From Chthonomonas sp035294165 (GTDB lineage Bacteria; Armatimonadota; Chthonomonadetes; Chthonomonadales; Chthonomonadaceae), in NCBI RefSeq assembly GCF_035294165.1, contig NZ_DATGLN010000131.1, forward strand, positions 1 through 15,785: a stretch of DNA of 15,785 bases. Direction: 5' to 3'. The notes under the pieces are model-generated. The model made no database searches. It had not been told where the DNA came from and saw only the letters and a program-made list of their open reading frames with translations. The first letter of the stretch is position 1. Each line of letters opens with the position of its first letter. A program made the position numbers and the translations under genes. Shown here in pieces: positions 6,648 through 14,302 of this stretch.

Positions 6648-7412
6648 CTACTGCCTCCCGATAAGATAGACTAAAGGATAGAGAAATATCCATACGATGT
6701 CAACGAAGTGCCAATAGATTCCTCCGATCTCTAGAGGGATGTAGTCCTCCACTGCCGGATGTTTCACTGCGATGAGTACCCATAGACACCCCAACACAAG
6801 AATGCCGACGAGCACGTGCAGCCCATGAAGCCCTGTCATGATAAAGTAGAGGCTAAAGAAGAGTTGATGTGCGTGATGTTCAATGGGCTGCGGCGTATAG
6901 TTCCCTAAGCCGGCGATTCCTTTTGGAGCTTCGCTCATTTGGACAAGCGGAGTGTTGGCCTCAACGTTTGCTTTGCTAGGGGCTTCCCAACGGAAGGTTG
7001 GGCCTGGGAAATGGTGTTCCCGTATCTCCGCCGAATACTCGAAATACTTCACCGTTAGGAAGCCAAAAGCGCAGAGCAACGTGAGGCCCAGCCACATTTT
7101 TGTTTGAGAGCGAATGTCGAGCGTTTTCGCCCTTACGGCCATCGCCATAAAGAAGCTACTCGTGAGCAGGATGAAAGTATTCAGCATGCCCAGCTTCCAG
7201 TTAAGGGCGTTATGCGCCTCCTCGAAGGCGGTGGCATAGTTGTAACGGTAGATAGTGAGCGCTAAGAACAGCGCTCCGAAAAACATAATCTCCGTTACCA
7301 GAAATATCCAAATGCCCACGATGTAGGCGTCGTTCTGCTGCTCTAGCTCCTCGAACTGATGACCCACATGTTGGGGTGCAAACGTGGGATGTTCCAGTTC
7401 TACGGTACTCAT
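6648..7412 (-). CDS. coxC: Cytochrome c oxidase subunit III
   Basis: A 254-residue membrane protein of the heme-copper oxidase subunit III family. Visible landmarks are WIFLVTEIMFFGALF (35-49), LNTFILLTSSFFMAMAV (77-93), YFIMTGLHGLHVLVG (189-203) and the C-terminal YWHFVDIVWIFLYPLVYL (233-250). A soluble insert of about 50 residues (130-180) separates the central helices. Subunit III carries no metal; it supports proton uptake and the stability of subunit I. Its ATG overlaps the coxA stop by four bases (ATGA), with a strong AAGGAGA ribosome site, so translation is probably coupled. Confidence 0.93.
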   Translation of the reverse strand: MSTVELEHPTFAPQHVGHQFEELEQQNDAYIVGIWIFLVTEIMFFGALFLALTIYRYNYATAFEEAHNALNWKLGMLNTFILLTSSFFMAMAVRAKTLDIRSQTKMWLGLTLLCAFGFLTVKYFEYSAEIREHHFPGPTFRWEAPSKANVEANTPLVQMSEAPKGIAGLGNYTPQPIEHHAHQLFFSLYFIMTGLHGLHVLVGILVLGCLWVLIAVKHPAVEDYIPLEIGGIYWHFVDIVWIFLYPLVYLIGRQ

Positions 7413-9118
7413 TCTGTCTCCTTTATATATGGTTCTTCTGTTGTCATCAGGGGATGGCTTACAGCAGCCCCGGCCAGCTCCGCTTGAATCACCGGCTCAT
7501 AATCGTAGGCCTCCCACGTAACGATCGGCACCTCATCGTAGTTATGCGAGGGGGGTGGAGAGGGAAGCGTCCACTCAAGCCCAACTGCCCCCCATGGATT
7601 ATTCCCCGCCGGCGCTCCCTTGAACAGCGACCAGAGCAGGTAGCAGAAGGGGATGATGTAACCCACCGCCAGCACGCTTGCACCCGCCGAGGAGAGGATA
7701 TTCCAGGCCTGGTATTCCGGCAGATAGTAGTGATAGCGTCGCGGCATGCCGAGGTAGCCCAAAATGAACTGTGGGAAGAAGGTGAGGTTGAACCCGATGA
7801 ACATAATCAACGCGGCCAGCTTCGCCCAGCTTTCCGGATAGAGCCGCCCTGTCATCTTTGGCCACCAGAAATGAAGGGCTGCCATGAACCCGAAAATGGC
7901 CCCACCTACCATAACATAATGGAAGTGGGCTACCACGAAATAGGTCATGTTAAGATGGACGTCTACCGCCAAAGATGCCAGATACAATCCTGTAAGCCCT
8001 CCAATGGTAAACAACCCGATGAAACCAAGGGCGTAGATCATAGGGGCAGAAAGCCATACATTGCCCTTGTACAAGGTTGCCGACCAGTTAAACACTTTAA
8101 TGGCCGACGGCACGGCGATAAGGAACGAGATTAGGGAGAATACCATGCCGCTGTACATCGACTCGCCGGTCACAAACATATGGTGCCCCCACACGAGGAA
8201 ACCAAGGAGGGCAATGGCTAAGCTGGAGAAGCCTACGAACTCGTATCCGAAGATGCGTTTTCGTGAGAAGCAGGCAATAACCTCACTTACCACTCCCATC
8301 GAGGGCAGGATCATGATGTAGACGGCGGGGTGAGAGTAGAACCAGAAAAGGTGCTCGAACAGCAGGGGGTCGCCCCCACACACCGGATTAAACACGCAGA
8401 ACCCGAAAATGCGCTCCATCGCTACCAAAAAGAGCGTGATGGCTACCACCGGCGTGCCCAAGATCATGATGATGCTTGTAGCATACATCGCCCATACAAA
8501 AAGCGGCATGCGGAACCAGGTCATCCCTGGAGCACGCATCTTGTGGATGGTCACGAGGAAGTTAACGCCCGTGGCAATGGAGGAAAACCCAGCGATAAAC
8601 ACTCCAAAGATCACCAGGGAGACGTTCGTGTCGCTATATACGGAGCTGTAGGGCGTATAGAACGTCCAGCCGGTGTCCACCCCTCCGAAGATGATCGCCA
8701 GCAGCATGAGGAAGCTACCTGTCATATAGAGGTACCAACTCAGCAAGTTCAGGCGTGGAAACGCCACGTCCCGCGCGCCGATCATCAAAGGCAGGGCAAA
8801 GTTGCCAAACACCGCCGGGATCGAAGGAACCAAGAAGAAGAAAACCATCACGATCCCGTGAATAGAAAACAGCTTGTTGTAAACCTCGTTCGAGAAGAAG
8901 GTGTCGTGCGGTCGCACAAGCGCAATGCGTATGCCGGCGGCAGCAGCCCCTCCGATCGCGAACATAAAGGTGATCCCCAAAAGATAGAGGATCGCGATGC
9001 GCTTATGGTCTAGCGTTAGGAGCCAAGACGCCACCGTGTGCTGAATATTCAGATAGTTTTCACGTTCCTTGCGACTTTCAGGAACCGGTACGGCACCTGG
9101 TACAGATATGCTACTCAT
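7409..9118 (-). CDS. coxA: Cytochrome c oxidase subunit I (A2-type heme-copper oxidase)
   Basis: The 569-residue catalytic subunit, which reduces O2 to water at the heme a3-CuB centre and pumps protons. All ligands are present: His87 and His400 (low-spin heme), His398 (heme a3; motif VAHFHYVMVGG), and His263, His312 and His313 (CuB). Tyr267 is placed for the His-Tyr cross-link. Helix VI reads YSHPAVYIMILP. The Glu of the canonical D channel (HPEVY) is Ala265, and the YS pair is present, which marks the A2 subfamily known from Thermus and Rhodothermus caa3 oxidases. D-channel entry is kept in GARDVAFPRLN (Asp117), and the K-channel Lys341 in VPSAIKVFNW, with Ser where Thr is common. AGGGG precedes the ATG. 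The 69-base gap from coxB is larger than most in this operon. Confidence 0.97.
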   Translation of the reverse strand: MSSISVPGAVPVPESRKERENYLNIQHTVASWLLTLDHKRIAILYLLGITFMFAIGGAAAAGIRIALVRPHDTFFSNEVYNKLFSIHGIVMVFFFLVPSIPAVFGNFALPLMIGARDVAFPRLNLLSWYLYMTGSFLMLLAIIFGGVDTGWTFYTPYSSVYSDTNVSLVIFGVFIAGFSSIATGVNFLVTIHKMRAPGMTWFRMPLFVWAMYATSIIMILGTPVVAITLFLVAMERIFGFCVFNPVCGGDPLLFEHLFWFYSHPAVYIMILPSMGVVSEVIACFSRKRIFGYEFVGFSSLAIALLGFLVWGHHMFVTGESMYSGMVFSLISFLIAVPSAIKVFNWSATLYKGNVWLSAPMIYALGFIGLFTIGGLTGLYLASLAVDVHLNMTYFVVAHFHYVMVGGAIFGFMAALHFWWPKMTGRLYPESWAKLAALIMFIGFNLTFFPQFILGYLGMPRRYHYYLPEYQAWNILSSAGASVLAVGYIIPFCYLLWSLFKGAPAGNNPWGAVGLEWTLPSPPPSHNYDEVPIVTWEAYDYEPVIQAELAGAAVSHPLMTTEEPYIKETE

Positions 9119-9187
9119 TGTTTAACACCCCTTATTTATCACTTTCTAGAGCACTCTCACGGTCTTATACGAGCGCTGCTCTATCGT

Positions 9188-10213
9188 TCACTTTCCGCCA
9201 GCCCCTTTTGAGGGTTGCGTTGCCGATGAAGTTGTTGTTTTTAAAGTTCTCAGATTCTGGCCGCCTAGCGATTTAATGTAGGCGATCAGTTCCAAAATCT
9301 CCTCCTCACTCAACTGCCCTGGCCCATCACCAACGGAATAGGCCTGCATAAGCGGAGGATAGCCCGCCACACGTACCGAGTCGGGATTGACAATGGATTG
9401 ACGAATAAAGTTATCGTCAACGGTCACCGTCTGTCCATTTTGCAGCACGACCTTCGATCCGTATAGACCGTTCAGCGTGGGGCCGTGCACTCCATCTTCA
9501 CTCGCATGACAGTTGGCGCATCCGTATTTGTTAAAAAGATCGTAGCCGCGCTCGGCAGCGGTTTCACGGTGCGCCACCTCCATATTGCCTCCGTTCTCTT
9601 TCCACTGAAGATAATCGGCAGGCGTCATCACATAGACAAACCCACCCATCTTCGAGTGGTTCGTGCCACAATATTCCGTGCAGTAGAATGGATACTTCCC
9701 TACTTTTGTCGGAATGAACCACACGGTATTGTAGTACCCCGGCAGGCAGTCACGCTTTACACGAAAAGCGGGCACATAGAAGCCGTGGATCACATCCTGC
9801 GAGATCATGGTAAGCTTAATAGCCTTACCCACAGGTATATGAAGCTCGTTGTTTTCACGGATGCCGCTATCGGCGTGTTGCAAATGCCACATCCATCTTT
9901 TACCGATGACCAAAATCTCCTGTGCATCCGCCGGTGGGTTGTAGGCCTCCGCATAAGGCCGTGCCGACCATGCGAATATCACCAACCCGATAATACCGGG
10001 GATGATTGACCATGTCAACTCCACAGGCAAATTGCCAAAAGAGCGGTTTGCTCGGTTTGCCTTCGAGCCTCGATGGTAGCGCACAACGAAAACTATGAGC
10101 AAGCAGAACACCAGGGTGGTGAAGAATATTGTAAGCCCTACCAGCGTGTAGAAGATATGATCCACCTCATTGGCAAAGGTAGATGCTGCCGGTGGAATAA
10201 TGGGTAACTCCAT
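9188..10213 (-). CDS. coxB: Cytochrome c oxidase subunit II with CuA site and fused cytochrome c domain
   Basis: A 341-residue subunit II of caa3 type. Two membrane helices (about 22-45 and 67-84) are followed by a cupredoxin domain with the CuA ligands His143, Cys178, Glu180, Cys182, His186 and Met189 (CTEYCGTNHSKM). A C-terminal cytochrome c domain binds heme through CANCH (231-236), with Met289 in YPPLMQAY as the likely sixth ligand. The fused domain takes electrons from ACIII or a carrier and passes them to CuA and then subunit I. No cleavable signal peptide is evident; the first helix may act as an anchor. A low-complexity Thr/Ser/Gly tail follows. It starts three bases after the SCO gene stop, with GGAGGAG upstream. 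Confidence 0.96.
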   Translation of the reverse strand: MELPIIPPAASTFANEVDHIFYTLVGLTIFFTTLVFCLLIVFVVRYHRGSKANRANRSFGNLPVELTWSIIPGIIGLVIFAWSARPYAEAYNPPADAQEILVIGKRWMWHLQHADSGIRENNELHIPVGKAIKLTMISQDVIHGFYVPAFRVKRDCLPGYYNTVWFIPTKVGKYPFYCTEYCGTNHSKMGGFVYVMTPADYLQWKENGGNMEVAHRETAAERGYDLFNKYGCANCHASEDGVHGPTLNGLYGSKVVLQNGQTVTVDDNFIRQSIVNPDSVRVAGYPPLMQAYSVGDGPGQLSEEEILELIAYIKSLGGQNLRTLKTTTSSATQPSKGAGGK

Positions 10214-10216
10214 AAC

Positions 10217-11134
10217 TCAGATCGCTCCTCCAGCGTTGTGTGGTTCGCCCTCTTTTGGCGCAATAGGCGGCAGCTTCGGATGCTTTTTCTCCCAGTAAAA
10301 CAGCCCCCCGATCACACCGGCGAGGGCCAGCACGGTCAAGGTACCTGCCCCTACAATCACGCGCTGAATCACCACCCCGTAATGCCCTGTGGTTGGGTTC
10401 CAGGTACAGCATATAGCGATGATCTGGTCTATCGGGGAACCGATCTGATTCTGCGAGGCCTTGATCAGCGCAATCTTCAGATCGGAAGGGTTGTAATCGG
10501 TGCCGAAGAAGTAACGGTAGATACGTCCCTGCGGGGTCAGCACCAAGATGCCGGTGGGGTGCACGAACTGCTGGTACTTCAGATTATAGTTGTAGTGAAA
10601 GCCCGTGGCCTGAGCCAGCGCCTGAATGTTTTTTTGGGTTCCCACCATAAAGTGCCATCCCTCAGCCGCATACGGTTGGTTGCTGGTCATCTTAAGATAA
10701 CCTTCTTTCGTCTGTGCGGCCAACTGAGGCGGCTCTAAGGGGTTAATGCTTATGGTGAGAGCCGTAAAATCGCGCCCTAGCTTATATTTCAGCTTACTAA
10801 AGACATCGGCCATTCCCTGCAACTCCAAAGTGCAGCCCGCCTTACATCGGTAGAAGGGGGTAACGAGAATGACCGGATGCTTGCCGTCAAAAAACTGCCT
10901 TAGAGCCACGACTTGCCCCCTAGAGTCCGTAAAGGTAAGGTCTAGCGGGATGGTATGGTTCACCTTTTGTTCGTAGTAAACCCCTTTCGTCGGGCTTGTT
11001 GCCGACTGGGCTAACGCTTGCGCCGCCACTTGGGATGAGTTAGTCTGGGCACCCGCTCCTATATTCATTAAGCCTAACCCTCCTAAAAGGGTAGCCAGCG
11101 CCATATATGTCTTTCTTTTCACAACCATGTTCAT
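10217..11134 (-). CDS. SCO1/SenC-family copper chaperone, membrane anchored at the C-terminus
   Basis: A 305-residue thioredoxin-fold protein of the SCO family, which delivers copper to the CuA site of oxidase subunit II. An N-terminal signal-like segment (about 8-29) precedes the fold. The metal-binding pair is Cys97 and Cys101 in FYRCKAGCTLELQGM, with the partner His192 in QFVHPTGILVLTP. The C-terminus has an extra membrane helix (about 257-280) and a short Pro-rich tail, an arrangement typical of SCO proteins encoded with ACIII and caa3 operons. The CxxxC loop reads KAG, where CPMLC-like loops are usual in this group. A second cysteine pair (242-243) lies before the helix. GAGGCG precedes the ATG. 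Its place directly before coxB fits a role in loading CuA. Confidence 0.9.
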   Translation of the reverse strand: MNMVVKRKTYMALATLLGGLGLMNIGAGAQTNSSQVAAQALAQSATSPTKGVYYEQKVNHTIPLDLTFTDSRGQVVALRQFFDGKHPVILVTPFYRCKAGCTLELQGMADVFSKLKYKLGRDFTALTISINPLEPPQLAAQTKEGYLKMTSNQPYAAEGWHFMVGTQKNIQALAQATGFHYNYNLKYQQFVHPTGILVLTPQGRIYRYFFGTDYNPSDLKIALIKASQNQIGSPIDQIIAICCTWNPTTGHYGVVIQRVIVGAGTLTVLALAGVIGGLFYWEKKHPKLPPIAPKEGEPHNAGGAI

Positions 11135-11220
11135 CGCCTCTTTCTCGCCCCTAAAATCTTTGCCGAATTTGGATACTTCTATCTTAAATACGGCATTGCA
11201 GACCGCTTCTGCTTCATAAG

Positions 11221-11787
11221 TTAAGGTGAACCCATGGAACTCATCCCCGGTTGGTAGGTCTCTGTGGAAACACCATAGCTCTGTACACCGGTGGCACTCT
11301 CTCCTTTAGCTCCCTGCACCGTGGCCTGAGGCAACTGGTCGGATGCCTGTCCTACCGTGTAGGAAGGTTCATTCGGCTCCATCGGGTCGGGTTGAGCGGG
11401 GTTTGGGCGCGTTGGCAATCCCTCCTGCGCCACGATCTCCATCGCCCTCTCCACCGGAATATGCAGTTTATGGGAGATCGGGTCGCGGCTGTAAGTGTTG
11501 AGGATAAAATCTTCATCCTTACGTAGGTTCTGGATGTCTACGGTGGGATTTGCCTGCAACCGCGGTTCCGCCGGACGCACCGCCTCTCTCGGTATGGGAA
11601 ACTTAGAGGTACGCGTTGGCGCCACATGCAGAATGTACGGCTTAAAGAGCCAAATGACAAAGGCGGCAAAGATAGCTACAAGTGCCAAGCCAAAAATCGT
11701 CTTCGCAACGGTCTGAGGTGTCAGATCGCTCTTCTCATATCGCGCTCCCGGCGTGGGGGAGCCGCCATGACCATGACTAGGATGCAT
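11221..11787 (-). CDS. Conserved single-membrane-segment protein of the ACIII-oxidase operon, function unknown
   Basis: A 188-residue protein with a His/Gly-rich N-terminal tail, one membrane helix (about 30-50) and an extracytoplasmic part. It contains RLQANPTVDIQNLRKDED (76-93) and ISHKLHIPVERAMEIVAQEG (104-123). The pattern of an LQ.(N/D)P...L...ED..LN.Y stretch followed by IP..RAME recurs in small membrane proteins beside cytochrome oxidase genes in other phyla. This statement comes from recall, not a search. The remaining 60 residues are Pro/Gln/Ser/Gly-rich and look disordered. There are no cysteines, so it is not a heme or copper carrier of the usual kind. The ATG has a perfect GGAGGT site located in the actF coding end, with an 11-base overlap. 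It may be an assembly factor or a supercomplex linker; this is inference. Confidence 0.8.
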   Translation of the reverse strand: MHPSHGHGGSPTPGARYEKSDLTPQTVAKTIFGLALVAIFAAFVIWLFKPYILHVAPTRTSKFPIPREAVRPAEPRLQANPTVDIQNLRKDEDFILNTYSRDPISHKLHIPVERAMEIVAQEGLPTRPNPAQPDPMEPNEPSYTVGQASDQLPQATVQGAKGESATGVQSYGVSTETYQPGMSSMGSP

Positions 11788-13000
11788 GTTGTAGTACCTC
11801 CGTTTCTAGCACTTCTGTGGGCAACCCTGCGGTGTAGAGCGGTACTAGGCGATTCCTTCGCAAATTGAACACGAAGAGAACAAGCCACAGGCCACCTAGC
11901 AGCAGAAAGCCGCCTAAGTAGGAAAGAAAGCCTTGAAACTGAGCGGCAAAGCTCGCGTTGAGCGAATGAAACATCGGCTCCACATTCCACACTATATCCA
12001 CCAAACAGGCCAGAAACTGTATGGTGGCCGTCATCGCTAACAAGGCAGGAACTCGCTTCGTGCGCCCAGAAAGCAGCAGCAGGAAAGGCACGAAGAAGTG
12101 AAAGATCACCAAAAATGTGGTGAATGTGGCGAAGGCGAAATCGGTGTTGCGCCGCAGATAAAACTCGATTTCGTAGGGCAGATCGCCCGACCAGGTAATG
12201 ATGAACTGCGATACAGCAAAGTAAGCCCACACCATGGTCATCACAAGCATGAGGTTGCCAAGGTCTTTGGTACGCTGCGGCGTGATCAGCTTGTCATAAG
12301 GCGTATAACCCTTTATTTTCTGCCGGCACACGAGGAAGACGGCGAAGGCGTGGGCAGTTAGCGCGCTGCTAATGCAGAAGTAAAAGCCGTAAATGGTTGA
12401 GTACCAATGCTTATCCAGCGTCATAACCCAGTCGGTGATGGCGAAGGTTACGAGCAAGACAGAGAACACAAAGGCAGGAGCCGAAAAGCTGGCCAATTTG
12501 TTCTCATAAAGCACATCTCCCGTCTCGTCCTGCAGCCGTCTTAACTTCACCGCTTGAAAGGCGAACCAAGACAGCACAAGAAAGTAAAAGATTGTTCTCA
12601 AGAAAAAGAAGGGAGCGTTCATATAGGGTGCACGCCATCGTAAAACGCTGTCTTTGGCCACTTCTGCCGGGTTCGCCCATGGATAGAGGTGGTGCGTGAA
12701 GACCGCGTAGATAATAGGTAACGACGCAACCCCTAGCAGGGGGAGGATTTTAGCTCCCGCCTCATAAATACGCACAACGGGCACACCCCATTGAGCGCGA
12801 ACCATCCCCTGCAACAGCGTTAAGCCAAGACACCCTACAGACAGGCTCACAAGAAAAACCCATCCGGTGAGGTAGCCACGATAGAGCTGCTCCAAATTGG
12901 AGGCGTAGGGGATGAGGCAGAGAACCCCTAGTATCGCACAGACAGCCCCTAAAACCTGAAGATTTGTGTAGGTTCTTGGAAAGCCTTGTTCCTTATTCAT
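11777..13000 (-). CDS. actF: Alternative complex III subunit ActF (integral membrane quinol-oxidising complex subunit)
   Basis: A 407-residue polytopic membrane protein with about ten hydrophobic segments. Landmarks are FFFLRTIFYFLVLSWFAF (131-148), FAITDWVMTLDKHWYSTIYG (186-205), LGNLMLVMTMVWAYFAVSQF (247-266) and LPYEIEFYLRR (274-284). This matches ActF, the divergent NrfD-like subunit of alternative complex III. ACIII oxidises menaquinol and passes electrons to cytochrome c or directly to an oxidase. The ATG at 13000 overlaps the actE stop by four bases (ATGA), with AGAGG upstream. A longer frame from 13219 would be an unrelated antisense-like extension through actE and was rejected. The last 11 bases overlap the start of the next gene. 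Confidence 0.92.
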   Translation of the reverse strand: MNKEQGFPRTYTNLQVLGAVCAILGVLCLIPYASNLEQLYRGYLTGWVFLVSLSVGCLGLTLLQGMVRAQWGVPVVRIYEAGAKILPLLGVASLPIIYAVFTHHLYPWANPAEVAKDSVLRWRAPYMNAPFFFLRTIFYFLVLSWFAFQAVKLRRLQDETGDVLYENKLASFSAPAFVFSVLLVTFAITDWVMTLDKHWYSTIYGFYFCISSALTAHAFAVFLVCRQKIKGYTPYDKLITPQRTKDLGNLMLVMTMVWAYFAVSQFIITWSGDLPYEIEFYLRRNTDFAFATFTTFLVIFHFFVPFLLLLSGRTKRVPALLAMTATIQFLACLVDIVWNVEPMFHSLNASFAAQFQGFLSYLGGFLLLGGLWLVLFVFNLRRNRLVPLYTAGLPTEVLETEVLQHAS

Positions 13001-13746
13001 TTCTCGCTTCCCTCTTGATTGGTGCTCATCGGTCCTCCATTTTCTGCTGATGAAATGGAGATAAAGGGAGATGTGTAGGTGATGTTGTGCCAGGCCGGCC
13101 CTGTATCTCCGGTAGTATGTATCAGTGGCAGCTTGCTGATGTCCACTCCAGGGGGAAGGTCTGAAGGCTTGGCATCTTGGCTGCGCTGAAGCACTCGAAT
13201 GTAGGCAACGATACGCCAACGATCATCCGGTTCAATGCGCGAGGCATAGGAGAACATCGTGCCGTAGCCATTGGTGATCACATCGTAAAAATGGCCGATT
13301 GGCATCTTTCGTAACCTGTCGGTATGATAGGTTGCCGGAGGTCGGCGCAAAGCCAAGCCACGCATGGCGATCATTCCCATCCCGTTGCCTAACGCCCCGT
13401 GACATGGAGAACAGTAGATATTGTAAAGTTCTTGTCCGCGCTTCAAATCCTCATAAGTGATTTTGAATGGGAAGCGTGTCTCCATGCGCCCCAACACTAG
13501 CTTGTTGCCAACATAATGTGTGCCCACATAGCCCGTGTAGCGCCCCTCATCCGTCCAAAAATGCGTGCGGTCAACGGTATGAGCCGGCAAAGGACGCATG
13601 GTGGCTCCATCGGGAAAGACCTCAGAAGGGCTATAGTCATCGGCTTTTGGCTGATCCCACATATCCTGATGACATCCGGCGAGAAGCCATAGCGCCATCG
13701 CCGCCAAAGGCAACCAGCCCACCTTTCGCCACTGAATAGAACTCAC
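12997..13746 (-). CDS. actE: Alternative complex III subunit ActE, monoheme cytochrome c lipoprotein
   Basis: A 249-residue predicted lipoprotein. The hydrophobic leader ends in the lipobox LAGC with Cys25, so the mature protein is anchored on the outer face of the membrane. One heme c site, CSPCH (112-116), follows the RGQELYNIYC lead-in typical of ActE, and Met164 in GYGTMFSYA is the probable sixth ligand. ActE accepts electrons from the ActB/ActA side of ACIII and hands them to the oxidase or a soluble carrier. The start is GTG at 13746, overlapping the actD stop by four bases. The C-terminal 60 residues are Pro/Ser-rich and probably flexible. The single heme matches the family. Confidence 0.93.
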   Translation of the reverse strand: MSSIQWRKVGWLPLAAMALWLLAGCHQDMWDQPKADDYSPSEVFPDGATMRPLPAHTVDRTHFWTDEGRYTGYVGTHYVGNKLVLGRMETRFPFKITYEDLKRGQELYNIYCSPCHGALGNGMGMIAMRGLALRRPPATYHTDRLRKMPIGHFYDVITNGYGTMFSYASRIEPDDRWRIVAYIRVLQRSQDAKPSDLPPGVDISKLPLIHTTGDTGPAWHNITYTSPFISISSAENGGPMSTNQEGSEK

Positions 13747-14276
13747 TTTTCCACCTCCGACACCAGCTGTGCCCCCAAACCACGCAGAAACTCCTCGGTT
13801 CCCTCGCGGTCGAACATGCCATCATCCGCCTCAATGCAGAGGAAAAAGAGATCGGAGGTCGCCCGCTCGAATCGGGGTGCATTGAAAATCGGATGATGGG
13901 GACGCGGGAGGCCATTCAAAAAGATCGTCGCGAAAAACGCGGTGAGACCTGCAAAGAGAATGGTGCATTCATAGGTGATCGGTATGAACTGTGGCCAGCT
14001 GTTGTAGGGCTTCCCGCCTACATTCCACGGATAGTCAATCACCGCGGTATACCACTGCATCAAAAAACCGAAAACGCAGCCGGTTACCCCCCCCAGGAAG
14101 ATAAGCCAGGGCATACGCCAATCGTGTATCTCCAAGGCCTCTGAGAGGCCGTGCACCGGGAAAGGCGTGTATGCTTCGACCTTACGATAGCCGGCCTCAC
14201 GCACCGCTCTGGCGGCCCTTAAAAGATCGTCCGGATTATTGAACTCGGCAACAAGACCGTAGAGGTTCGCATTCAT
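13743..14276 (-). CDS. actD: Alternative complex III subunit ActD (DUF3341)
   Basis: A 177-residue protein with the N-terminal signature of ActD, LYGLVAEFNNPDDLLRAARA followed by VREAGYRKVEAYTPFPVHGL. Two membrane helices follow (about 57-76 and 101-121), then a soluble tail containing FNAPRFERATSDLFFL. ActD is a small structural subunit without cofactors; in ACIII structures it packs against ActC and ActF. The ATG at 14276 has AGGAG nine bases upstream. A gap of 26 bases separates it from actC, and its stop overlaps the actE start. Confidence 0.93.
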   Translation of the reverse strand: MNANLYGLVAEFNNPDDLLRAARAVREAGYRKVEAYTPFPVHGLSEALEIHDWRMPWLIFLGGVTGCVFGFLMQWYTAVIDYPWNVGGKPYNSWPQFIPITYECTILFAGLTAFFATIFLNGLPRPHHPIFNAPRFERATSDLFFLCIEADDGMFDREGTEEFLRGLGAQLVSEVEK

Positions 14277-14302
14277 ATCTAGTACTCCTGTTGCATTCTA
14301 GG

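Noticed and set aside
7376..9013. Two long plus-strand frames (252 and 227 codons) opposite coxA
   Set aside because: They lie wholly antisense to a gene with all heme-copper ligands. Their translations are rich in Arg, His and Pro, with no family resemblance, as expected of shadows of a membrane protein gene.
13001..13219. N-terminal extension of the actF frame
   Set aside because: It overlaps the actE coding end in another frame and has no ActF resemblance. The ATG at 13000 has a ribosome site and a four-base overlap with the actE stop.
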